53,628 nucleotides of DNA, from assembly GCA_964536785.1 (NCBI GenBank), contig CAZHYM010000001.1, forward strand, positions 1-53,628, in the 5' to 3' direction. The DNA is from CAZHYM01 sp964536785. Lineage in GTDB: Bacteria; Patescibacteriota; Saccharimonadia; Saccharimonadales; Saccharimonadaceae. Below are positions 7,443 to 14,813 of the stretch, piece after piece (position 1 is the stretch's first letter; each line of letters begins with the position of its first letter). The notes under the pieces were generated by a model, which had not been told where the DNA came from, searched no databases, and saw only the letters and a program-made list of their open reading frames with translations. Position numbers and translations under genes: made by a program.

Positions 7443-8293
7443 AAGATAGCTCCGTCCTTCATGATTATTTCGCGATCAGCTTGTCGAGCGATGCTCGCAT
7501 CGTGCGTCACGGTGATGATAGTAGTCCCGAATTTGTCTCTAATCTCTTGGAATAGTTTAATTACGCTAGATGAATTGACTGAATCAAGATTGCCTGTTGG
7601 CTCGTCCGCAAGGATGATCTTTGGTGCATTAAATAAAGCTCTAGCGATGGCCGCTCGTTGCATTTGGCCACCCGAAAGCTCCTTTGGTAGATGAGTAAGC
7701 CGGTCGCTTAATCCGACCGCATTTGCAAGCTCGGCAATCCTCGCTTTTCTGTCTTTTGGGCTCAAGTTGTTAACCATTGACGGCACCGAAATGTTTTGAG
7801 CAAGATTCAAAAATGGTTGCATGTAAAAAAATTGAAATACGAAACCAATTGTTTTGTTGCGAAAGTTGCTAAGTTTTTTGTCGGAAAGTTTGCTGATGTC
7901 TTGGCCGTTAATGATGATCGTTCCGCTAGTAGGTTTATCGAGAGCGCCTATTAAATGCATGAGAGTTGATTTTCCACTTCCGCTAGCACCAGTTATGGCC
8001 ACAAACTCACCAGGGTAAATTTTGAGGTCAGCGTCGGAGACGGCAGTTAGCTTGCTTTTACCGTTTTTGTACTCCTTGGTCAGGCCTTTAATTTCGATTA
8101 GCGGCTCCAATCCTGCACGTTCGTATTCTTCAATGTTCTTTTTCGATCTCTGCGAATCAGCAGCCTTTAATGCATCGGATTGTCTTGAAAGAGCTTTTGT
8201 CGCTTCAGACAAATCATAATTAAAAGCTTTCAAGAGAGAATTTGCCAGGGACACTTTTTCATCATTTGCTTCATTTGCCTTATGTGGTTCCAT
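7439..8293 (-). CDS. ABC transporter ATP-binding protein (MacB/LolD type)
   Basis: 284 residues. Walker A GASGSGKST (102-110), Q-loop FVFQFF, signature LSGGQ (206-210), Walker B IILADE (226-231) and switch THD are all intact, so it is an active ATPase. About 65 residues precede the nucleotide-binding domain (Lys/Glu/Ala-rich, probably helical), which is unusual for this family. It is the first gene of the operon with the permease and VanY-like peptidase. The start is supported by AAGGAG six bases upstream. Confidence 0.95.
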   Translation of the reverse strand: MEPHKANEANDEKVSLANSLLKAFNYDLSEATKALSRQSDALKAADSQRSKKNIEEYERAGLEPLIEIKGLTKEYKNGKSKLTAVSDADLKIYPGEFVAITGASGSGKSTLMHLIGALDKPTSGTIIINGQDISKLSDKKLSNFRNKTIGFVFQFFYMQPFLNLAQNISVPSMVNNLSPKDRKARIAELANAVGLSDRLTHLPKELSGGQMQRAAIARALFNAPKIILADEPTGNLDSVNSSSVIKLFQEIRDKFGTTIITVTHDASIARQADREIIMKDGAIL

Positions 8294-8342
8294 TTTTCTC
8301 CTTACGTATTTAGATTGTTATTGAGCCTAGATTTATAGTCCA

Positions 8343-8348
8343 ATTATA
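8343..8348 (-). promoter_or_regulatory. Promoter -10 of ABC/VanY operon
   Basis: TATAAT on the minus strand directly after the upstream sulfatase stop codon, about 50 bases before the ATPase start, giving a leader of about 43 bases with an AAGGAG ribosome binding site. Confidence 0.6.
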
Positions 8349-10369
8349 CTACTTTAGCTTAAAAAAATCTAAATCAAGAGAATATTTATTGCCATGAAGT
8401 ATGTCGTATTGGATCAGTTCGTAATCTATAAGAACTTCTGGAGACTTTACTTCAATTTGCTCAATTTTTTTCTTTGTGACTACCGGCATCTTTTGCCTAA
8501 GCTCATTAAGTAAAGTCAAGAAGGGGCTAGTAGGCGATTGTAGTTCCTTAAACAGCACTTCTTGAAGAAAATTGGTGCTAATTAAATAATTCTGTTTTGA
8601 GGTAGGGAAATTTGAATAAATAAAGAAAGGGGTTTGATAAGCTCTGTCTTGATTTAGCGCTAAGACATTGTCGTAAATACCACTTCCCGGTAAATGGTCT
8701 CCCCAGAAAACTATAATTGTCTTTTCGTTAAGGCTATCTATTTGTTCGATAAACTTTTCCAAGGCAACATCAGAAACTTCCAACCCGTAGAGATAATTTA
8801 ATCTATCGTTGGTGGTCTTGTCTGAAGCCGATGGATTTTGAACGGCAGTTATATATTTATCCGTGTAACTGGTGTGGTTTTGCATGGTTACGTTATGAAT
8901 AAACACTGGTTTTGAAGTGGTCTCAATTAAACTAATTATCTCTTTGTAATTTGACTCGTCCGAGACAAAGCAACGCCCGTCAATGCCTCCAGTACAATCA
9001 AGGCCGACAAATTCAGGGTCCGTCATCATTGTTTGATCAATGAAAGTATCAAAGCCAAGATTTTTATAAACTATAAACCGCTTGTACATCTCTCTTTTGT
9101 AAGGATGAAAAGCTATAGCCTCATAGCCAAGAGGCTTGAGCAGGCTGACGATTGAAGGTACTTGGTTGTCTTTGGCGAGGTAGTTGTTGTATGGCATATT
9201 CCCTGAAGTGAACGCATTGCTGAATCCCGTCAAGGCTTCGAACTCCACGTTTGAGGTTCCGCCTCCGAATTCAGAAACCGCAACTCGACCACCGGTAGAT
9301 TCACTAATTAATTTTGTGGTGTACTCAAGAGTGTCTCCGCTCACAGGGTAAACGTCAGTGAAATCTTTGGGGTCTGTAAAGGATTCACTCATGATATAGA
9401 TGATATTAATGTCGCTCGGGACTTTAGCGCCCGTTTCTTTTTTTAAGCTATTTAACTCTTTGTATTTATCAACGATCTCCGTGATTGTTTTTTTACTATA
9501 ATTATCTGGTTTTGAAACTTTAGGCAAGCCAAAGTTGTAAAGCATACCGATTATTGGGCCGTTATTTTTGTAATTTACAAGCTGGCTCCAAAGGACCATT
9601 TTAGATCTTACTATTAAATCGGGACCATGAATAAACTCTGGCCTAGCTAGGTAATTAGCAAATGAGCTTAAAATTAGGAATGATATAAGCGCTAGCGACA
9701 ATCTACTAAAGACATGTTTTCTTATGACATCTGGATGCGTTCGACGCTTCTTAATTAGGTATTTTATACCTANNNNNNNNNNNNNNNNNNNNNNNNNNNN
9801 NNNNNNNNNNNNNNNNNNNNNNNNNNNNNNNNNNNNNNNNNNNNNNNNNNNNNNNNNNNNNNNNNNNNNNNNTTTCTTATGACATCTGGATGCGTTCGAC
9901 GCTTCTTAATTAGGTATTTTATACCTAGAATCAATAATATAAGTATAACTAGCTTAGCAAGAGTGACTAAAATCAAGCCGCCTTCGATTATCTCTCCTTG
10001 GTCGCCAGCTTCGCTGAGTAAAGCAATATCTTCTGGTATTAGGGGTATATCTCGATGGAGCCTTTTTACTCGATCGATTGTAAGGAGCAGTTCGGTTGCT
10101 CCAAATAAAACTCCTTGTGAAATATAGATGTTGCCAATCAAACTCGAGACAAAGATATTAATGAAAAACATTATAATAAACGAAATTATGAATATATTAT
10201 TATTAAAAGTTAGGAATCTACTGATTATCCAGCCACGATCGTCATAAAAGTAGGACCAGAATATGTAAACCGTTAATATTAAAGAGGCTAGAGCAATTGC
10301 TAATAAAATCGACCTTGGTCGATAGTTAAGTTGGCCTAAGTATTCTCTAACTTTATTCTTAATCTTCAT
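8349..10369 (-). CDS. LtaS/MdoB-like membrane sulfatase (phosphoglycerol transferase family), split by a false gap
   Basis: Interrupted by 100 N (9773-9872), but both sides carry the same 55 bases; joining them with one copy gives one open frame of 621 codons plus stop. The N-terminal part has about four transmembrane helices (near residues 18-42, 55-90, 133-153, 172-190). The outer part is an alkaline-phosphatase-superfamily domain: IIYIMSESFTD (metal), EFGGGTSNVEFEALTGF (catalytic Thr) and VFWGDHLPG (metal). LtaS enzymes polymerise glycerol-phosphate onto a lipid anchor to make lipoteichoic acid; related enzymes transfer phosphoglycerol. Predicted leaderless (TATAAT 7 bases before ATG). The joined protein has normal family length. 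Confidence 0.9.
9718..9927. other. Assembly gap flanked by identical 55-base contig ends
   Basis: Bases 9718-9772 and 9873-9927 are identical, with exactly 100 N between. This is what results when two contigs sharing a 55-base k-mer overlap are scaffolded instead of merged. The true sequence is very probably continuous with one copy. Confidence 0.9.
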
Positions 10370-10376
10370 CTAACTT

Positions 10377-10382
10377 ATTATA
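10377..10382 (-). promoter_or_regulatory. -10 box of the LtaS-like gene (leaderless)
   Basis: TATAAT on the minus strand, 7 bases before the ATG at 10369; preceded directly by TG. Confidence 0.55.
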
Positions 10383-10436
10383 CATAATTTGAAAATGTAT
10401 TTTTTACAATCTCGTAATTAGCTTATGTTTTTGGTT

Positions 10437-10442
10437 TATAAT
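10437..10442 (+). promoter_or_regulatory. -10 box of the GreA-like gene
   Basis: TATAAT, giving a leader of about 37 bases before the GGAGG-preceded start at 10486. Confidence 0.5.
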
Positions 10443-10485
10443 ATAGGTATAGTCATTGTAAGAACTGACTAGAAATGGAGGCGAT

Positions 10486-10959
10486 ATGAAAATCACCACT
10501 AACAATATATACCTTACGAAAAAAGGTTTTAAAGATTTAAAACGCGAAATCGACCGATTTAAGCGATACAAGCAGGCTCTTCAGAAAGAACTCCGCGAAT
10601 TAAATAGACAAGACGACAAAGAGTTGTCGTACTTAAAAGATGATAAACTAGCTCAAATAGCCAATGTCGAATTTGAGATTAAAGAAAAAAGATTTTTCCA
10701 GAAACAGGCAAAATTGTTGCCATCAGTTAGAAACCCATTTGAAGTTGCAGTTGGATCGATTGTTGAACTGATCGATAAGACAACTGGAAGAGTTTTCCGT
10801 TACCAAGTCGTTGATAAATTAGAAGCCAATCCGATTATCGGCAAGATCTCAATAGACAGCCCGTTGGGATTTGAGCTTTTAGGCAAACATGTAAAAGACG
10901 TAGTTAAGTTTAGCGTTGGGCTTCATACCAAGACGCTCGAGCTTATTAGAATAGCTTAG
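10486..10959 (+). CDS. greA: GreA/GreB-family transcription elongation factor
   Basis: 157 residues. The N-terminal half is a coiled coil (about 10-78, starting YLTKKGFKDLKREIDRFKRY), the C-terminal half an FKBP-like domain ending in GKISIDSPLGFELLGKHVKD, the standard GreA/GreB C-terminal signature. Such factors enter the RNA polymerase secondary channel and stimulate cleavage of backtracked RNA. The coiled-coil tip contains acidic residues (RQDDKELSYLKDD), consistent with function. Start supported by GGAGGCGAT before the ATG. Monocistronic. Confidence 0.88.
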   Translation: MKITTNNIYLTKKGFKDLKREIDRFKRYKQALQKELRELNRQDDKELSYLKDDKLAQIANVEFEIKEKRFFQKQAKLLPSVRNPFEVAVGSIVELIDKTTGRVFRYQVVDKLEANPIIGKISIDSPLGFELLGKHVKDVVKFSVGLHTKTLELIRIA

Positions 10960-10983
10960 TTTTCATCATTTAGGGTTTTGATG

Positions 10984-10989
10984 TATAAT
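10984..10989 (+). promoter_or_regulatory. -10 box of the membrane protein/rmuC unit
   Basis: TATAAT preceded by TG; leader of about 28 bases with GGAGAGGG before the start at 11024. Confidence 0.5.
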
Positions 10990-11023
10990 TAATTCATCAG
11001 TTAACGGTGGAGAGGGATTAATA

Positions 11024-11476
11024 ATGGCAGAATTTTACATCAAATCAAAATCACCGACATTTATAGATACGGAATCGAGTTTTAATTCAGCGCTAGGCGC
11101 CGGCTTGTTATTCGGGGTCTTTGTATCATTGGCGACGAAGATTTTTAATATAATAGCCTGCAACAACCTGTGGAGCATTGGCTGTGGCGTTAACAGTATA
11201 GCAAGCTACCGAATCGGACTAATTGTTTTCGGACTGATAGCGCTAATCGTCTTAGTCAGAATGGTCGCGCCTCGACCAATAATGACAGTTTTGCCTGTGG
11301 TTATAATATTTTGGAACTTGATTATAAGAACTAATTACTGGTGGCTAGATTTAATTGTTTATTTAGTCTTGTCAGTCTTAGCTTTTGTATTATTTAGCTT
11401 TATTAGCAGAGTATATAACTGGGCGATTGCACTTGTGGTCACGCTAGTTGTAACGGCATTGCTTTTATTAATTTAA
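11024..11476 (+). CDS. Unknown membrane protein
   Basis: 150 residues. About four to five hydrophobic segments: LGAGLLFGVFVSLATKIFNI, IGLIVFGLIALIVLVRMV, IMTVLPVVIIFWNLII, LIVYLVLSVLAFVLFSFI and AIALVVTLVVTALLLLI. Two Cys (about 46 and 54) lie in the first outside loop and could form a disulfide. I do not recognise a family. The ribosome binding site GGAGAGGG supports the start. It is followed after 16 bases by the rmuC reading frame in the same operon. Confidence 0.75.
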   Translation: MAEFYIKSKSPTFIDTESSFNSALGAGLLFGVFVSLATKIFNIIACNNLWSIGCGVNSIASYRIGLIVFGLIALIVLVRMVAPRPIMTVLPVVIIFWNLIIRTNYWWLDLIVYLVLSVLAFVLFSFISRVYNWAIALVVTLVVTALLLLI

Positions 11477-11492
11477 GATTTGAAAGGGTGGC

Positions 11493-11588
11493 ATGACACA
11501 GGGAACCGTTTACGTCATATTAGGAGGCTTAGTCCTAGTTATCGTAATTTTAGCTTATGCTTTTGCTAAGGCAAAAGATAAACTCTAG
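11493..11588 (+). CDS. RmuC N-terminal membrane anchor, ended by an in-frame TAG
   Basis: 31 residues: MTQG, then a transmembrane helix VYVILGGLVLVIVILAYAFA and KAKDKL, then TAG at 11586-11588. The ATG has a good AAAGGGTGG upstream. The frame continues past the TAG without another stop into the RmuC body, starting KSRLEYSSNQ. RmuC proteins normally carry just such an N-terminal anchor, so this small frame and the next entry are two parts of one ancestral gene. It could also be made as a separate small membrane peptide. Confidence 0.6.
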   Translation: MTQGTVYVILGGLVLVIVILAYAFAKAKDKL

Positions 11589-11630
11589 AAAAGTAGGCTA
11601 GAGTATAGCTCGAATCAAAGTCAAGAACTA

Positions 11631-12596
11631 TTGAACTTCCTTAAGACCGATATTGGCGATTTAGGCAGGCGACTTGACGGTTTAAAAGAGACGGTTGATA
11701 ACCGTTTGGAGCGAAGCGGTCTCCAAATTCAAAGCTCGATGGAAAAACAACTTACCGAGAGCGCAAAACTAGTCAGTGAAGTGTCCCAGCGATTGACCAA
11801 GCTAGACGAAACTAATCGTCGAGTGGTGGATGTCGCTGATGAATTAAAGACCTTGCAGAACGTATTGCAGAACCCAAAACAACGCGGTGTTTTCGGAGAG
11901 TTTTATCTCAAAAGCGTGTTAGAAAATGTATTGCCGCCTAAAAACTTTCAAATGCAGTATAGCTTTAGCGATGGTGAAATCGTCGATGCCGCTATATTTC
12001 TAGACAAAGGTAAAGTTTTACCGGTTGATAGCAAATTTTCGTTAGAAAATTATAATCGAATGATTGAGGCCAATGACAAAACCGAGCGTGATAGACTAAT
12101 GTCTAAAGTAAAAGTTGACTTGAAGGCAAGAATTGATGAAACGAGTAAGTACATAAAGCCGAGTGAAAACACTATGGATTTTGCTTTTATGTTTATACCT
12201 AGCGAATCACTCTATTATGATCTATTAATAAATAATGTTGGCGCTGGCGGAAGCTCTCGTGATCTCATAGAATATGCCTTTCGAGACAAGAGAGTAATAA
12301 TCGTAAGCCCAACAAGTTTCATGGCTTATTTACAAACAGTTTTGCAAGGCTTAAGAAGCCTTCAAATCGAAGAACAGGCCAAAGAAATCCAAATAAGAGT
12401 GGGAAAACTTGGATCTCATATCCGTAAATTTGATGATGGAATGGCGAAAATTGGTAAATCCTTGGGAACAACAGTCTCTCATTTTAATAATTCTTATAAG
12501 GAATTGGCAAAGATCGATAAAGATGTGGTTAAGATAGCCGGAACGGAACCTAATATTGAGCCCGATTTGCTGGACAAACCTCAGCTTGGAGAATAA
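11631..12596 (+). CDS. rmuC: RmuC-family protein (DNA recombination protein), body
   Basis: Listed from a TTG at 11631, 321 residues; the true ancestral start is 11493. A coiled coil (about residues 1-85, FLKTDIGDLGRRLDGLKETV) precedes the RmuC domain with KQRGVFGEFYLKSVLENVLP, VDSKFSLENY and FMFIPSESLYYDLL. RmuC has a predicted restriction-endonuclease-like fold and limits inversions at repeats in E. coli. There is no ribosome binding site at the TTG, so expression may need read-through of the TAG at 11586 or reinitiation. It may be a recent pseudogene or the TAG a sequencing error. Confidence 0.8.
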   Translation: MNFLKTDIGDLGRRLDGLKETVDNRLERSGLQIQSSMEKQLTESAKLVSEVSQRLTKLDETNRRVVDVADELKTLQNVLQNPKQRGVFGEFYLKSVLENVLPPKNFQMQYSFSDGEIVDAAIFLDKGKVLPVDSKFSLENYNRMIEANDKTERDRLMSKVKVDLKARIDETSKYIKPSENTMDFAFMFIPSESLYYDLLINNVGAGGSSRDLIEYAFRDKRVIIVSPTSFMAYLQTVLQGLRSLQIEEQAKEIQIRVGKLGSHIRKFDDGMAKIGKSLGTTVSHFNNSYKELAKIDKDVVKIAGTEPNIEPDLLDKPQLGE

Positions 12597-12606
12597 AACC
12601 CAAATA

Positions 12607-12640
12607 AATAATCCGCATTTTACAGCGGATTATTTTTAGT
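12607..12640 (+). terminator. Intrinsic terminator after rmuC
   Basis: A 10-bp stem AATAATCCGC/GCGGATTATT (12607-12616 with 12625-12634), 8-base loop, then TTTT. It lies between convergent rmuC and aquaporin genes. Confidence 0.8.
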
Positions 12641-12654
12641 CATTTGCGATGGAT

Positions 12655-13482
12655 TTATGCGAAATCTTCTACTGGAGTGCGATCTTGGGTGACTACGTCA
12701 GCAAAATAGTAGCCGAGAGCACCGCCGATTAAGGGACCAGCAACGTAGATTGCAAGTACCCAAAGCATATTGTCGGTTTTGAAACCTTCTAGCGTAAATA
12801 GCATTGCAGGATTTAATAGAGACAGAGCTCCGAAAATTTTTGCAATACTTCCAGAGATGAAGATTGCTGCAAATGTTGCGCCACCGTAGACTACAGCTTT
12901 CCGGGTGATGTTGCCAGCAAAATTTCTTTGCCTTGCGATGAAGAAGCTTAGCATGAAGGCCCCTAGCATCTCAGCCAACATAATAGCTAATTCTTGTCCG
13001 GCAGCAATCGCAGGTAGTGTCATTAGCGTAGGAGTTGTTGCGCCATACATCGCGGCTTGCTCACTAACTTCAGGAGCGTTTTTATAAAAACCTGTGAGCA
13101 CAAAGTATGCGGCAATTCCACCGATCATTTGAGCTAGCAGTTGGAAGGCTAAGCGTTTGCTTGATATTTTTCGCGTTACCCATGCACCAAAAGATAGGAT
13201 AGGGTTGAATAGCCCGTTGCGAATTCCGCCCATACCTAGAACGATTCCGATTAATGCGAAGATTAAAACGATTGGGTTGCCTTCGGCAAGCATAAAAGTT
13301 GAAACTATAGCGAATGAACCTATAAATTCAATACCAAATGATCGAACTGGTAGCTTTTTCATTAGCTGTTTCCATTCGTTATCTATAACTTTAGGTTTTG
13401 CTGAAACTGTCCTCACGACTGTCTTCTTAGAAGCTGGAGCAGTAGCTTTTTTTGATTTGACCTTGGCTTTATTATTGGCCAT
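12655..13482 (-). CDS. Divergent aquaporin/MIP-family channel
   Basis: 275 residues from the ATG at 13482, chosen because GGAGGA precedes it; the open frame extends further upstream without a signal. An N-terminal Lys/Ala-rich tail of about 40 residues comes first, then about six transmembrane helices. The two half-helix motifs are FNPILSFG (NPI instead of NPA) and LLNPAMLF (NPA, but not followed by the usual Arg). The MIP family conducts water, glycerol or small solutes; missing selectivity-filter Arg makes specificity unclear. It has its own promoter, divergent from the pheS operon. Confidence 0.8.
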   Translation of the reverse strand: MANNKAKVKSKKATAPASKKTVVRTVSAKPKVIDNEWKQLMKKLPVRSFGIEFIGSFAIVSTFMLAEGNPIVLIFALIGIVLGMGGIRNGLFNPILSFGAWVTRKISSKRLAFQLLAQMIGGIAAYFVLTGFYKNAPEVSEQAAMYGATTPTLMTLPAIAAGQELAIMLAEMLGAFMLSFFIARQRNFAGNITRKAVVYGGATFAAIFISGSIAKIFGALSLLNPAMLFTLEGFKTDNMLWVLAIYVAGPLIGGALGYYFADVVTQDRTPVEDFA

Positions 13483-13528
13483 ATGTCCTCCATATTTATT
13501 AATATCAGCATTTTGCTGAGTTAATTTT

Positions 13529-13537
13529 ATTATACCA
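13529..13537 (-). promoter_or_regulatory. Extended -10 promoter of the aquaporin gene
   Basis: TGGTATAAT on the minus strand, with TTTACC 18 bases upstream as -35. The leader contains a small hairpin CAGCAAAATGCTG and the GGAGGA site. Confidence 0.65.
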
Positions 13538-13571
13538 CTTTTGCGTTCAGGGGGTAAAGATAGAGAGAGCG

Positions 13572-13580
13572 TGCTATAAT
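13572..13580 (+). promoter_or_regulatory. Extended -10 promoter of the pheST operon (leaderless)
   Basis: TGCTATAAT, ending 6 bases before the ATG at 13587. Confidence 0.65.
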
Positions 13581-13586
13581 TCCTAC

Positions 13587-13811
13587 ATGAGTATTCATTT
13601 AAAACAAGATGACGCAAGAAGTGATTTGCAAAGAGATATCACTGCTAAAATTAGAGAAAAATATCAAACTAATGATGTTGATCCTAGCCAACTGGAAACA
13701 ACTGAATTTTCAGAAGTTGACATGGGCTCAGACGCTTCCTCGAAGGGTATTTTTCTTGCAATCTTGGTTACATTGGTTATACTAGGCTTAATAATTTGGA
13801 TGATTAACTAA
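13587..13811 (+). CDS. Small tail-anchored membrane protein, first gene of pheST operon
   Basis: 74 residues. An acidic, polar N-terminal part with charged helix (DLQRDITAKIREKY) is followed by one C-terminal transmembrane helix, GIFLAILVTLVILGLIIWMI. I do not recognise a family. The gene is predicted leaderless. Its stop overlaps the pheS start (TAATG), so translation of pheS is probably coupled to it; it may act mainly as a leader cistron. Codon use and the exact promoter spacing make it a real gene rather than a chance frame. Confidence 0.75.
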   Translation: MSIHLKQDDARSDLQRDITAKIREKYQTNDVDPSQLETTEFSEVDMGSDASSKGIFLAILVTLVILGLIIWMIN

Positions 13812-14812
13812 TGAATATTATAGAAACTAAAGATCTGCTAACAAAAAGAATTAACGAATCAGTTACTCCGCGAGAGGTGCTGAAAGCAAAGGAGCTTAAA
13901 CAGCTCTATGCGCAAATTCCAAATGTCGATGTAAATGAACGTCGAGAATTTGGGCGACAAGTTAATTTGCTAAAAGAAGAACTTGAAGCAGCGGTTAGTG
14001 ATAGGGAAAATGAAATAGAAACTATAAATGTTGAGCAACTGGATGTCACCGCTCCATGGCAGGTAAATGAAAATAAGCCAACTCTGTTAACTGCCGATCT
14101 GGGCTCAAGACATCCATTGACAAAAGAATTAGAGCGCGTGATTGAAATATTTACTAGAATGGGTTTTGAGGCTATTGAATCAAGACAAATCGATGATGAT
14201 TACCACATGTTCGGATCATTAAATTTCCCAGACGGTCATCCTGCGCGTGATGGATACGATACATTTCGAACTGAAGAGGGATATATTCCTCCAGCGCACA
14301 CAAGTACTATGGAAAATCGTATTCTAGTGGCTGGAAAAGAAAAGCTAGAGAGAGGTGATCCCATAGCTGTTATAAGTTACGGTCGTTGTTATCGAAACGA
14401 AGACGTAGACGCTACTCACGAACATACCTTTTATCAAGTTGAGGGGATGTATATTAGCGAAAAGGCCAATGTTGCGAACATGATTGCTGTGCTTAAAACT
14501 TTTTTTGAAACGTATTATGGTGAGAGTCTGAATGTAAAAACTCAGCCAGGCTATTTCCCATTCGTTGAACCAGGACTAGAATTGCTAATTGAAAAACCTA
14601 CTTCAATCGGAGGTAAAAAAGGAGAATGGCTGGAAATGTTAGGTTGTGGCATGACTCATCCGAATGTTCTTAAAATGGCAGGAATAGATCCCGAAAAGTA
14701 TCAAGGCTTCGCTTGGGGTGGGGGCGTAGATAGATTGGTCATGCTGAAGCATAAAATTAGCGATATTCGTAATTTTGAATCTGGTAAATTAAAATTTTTG
14801 AGGAAATTCTAG
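13811..14812 (+). CDS. pheS: Phenylalanyl-tRNA synthetase alpha subunit
   Basis: 333 residues, normal for bacterial PheS. The N-terminal coiled-coil (about 1-80) is followed by the class II catalytic core: motif 1 region SRHPLTKELERVIEIFTRMG, motif 2 GRCYRNEDVDATHEHTFYQ and motif 3 WGGGVDRLVMLKHKI. It forms an alpha2-beta2 enzyme with PheT, charging tRNA-Phe in the cytoplasm. Its start overlaps the preceding stop by one base (TAATG) and pheT follows after one base. Confidence 0.97.
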   Translation: MNIIETKDLLTKRINESVTPREVLKAKELKQLYAQIPNVDVNERREFGRQVNLLKEELEAAVSDRENEIETINVEQLDVTAPWQVNENKPTLLTADLGSRHPLTKELERVIEIFTRMGFEAIESRQIDDDYHMFGSLNFPDGHPARDGYDTFRTEEGYIPPAHTSTMENRILVAGKEKLERGDPIAVISYGRCYRNEDVDATHEHTFYQVEGMYISEKANVANMIAVLKTFFETYYGESLNVKTQPGYFPFVEPGLELLIEKPTSIGGKKGEWLEMLGCGMTHPNVLKMAGIDPEKYQGFAWGGGVDRLVMLKHKISDIRNFESGKLKFLRKF

Positions 14813-14813
14813 C

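Noticed and set aside
9718..9927. 55-base direct repeat as a biological duplication
   Set aside because: The copies directly abut both sides of a 100-N run and the gene is in frame only when one copy is removed, which is the signature of an unmerged contig overlap.
11586..11588. TAG recoded as a sense codon genome-wide
   Set aside because: TAG ends the sigma factor and pheS genes at normal lengths, so the rmuC TAG is a local event.
13483..13617. N-terminal extension of the aquaporin frame to 13617
   Set aside because: It would cross the TGGTATAAT promoter and the GGAGGA site that marks the start at 13482.
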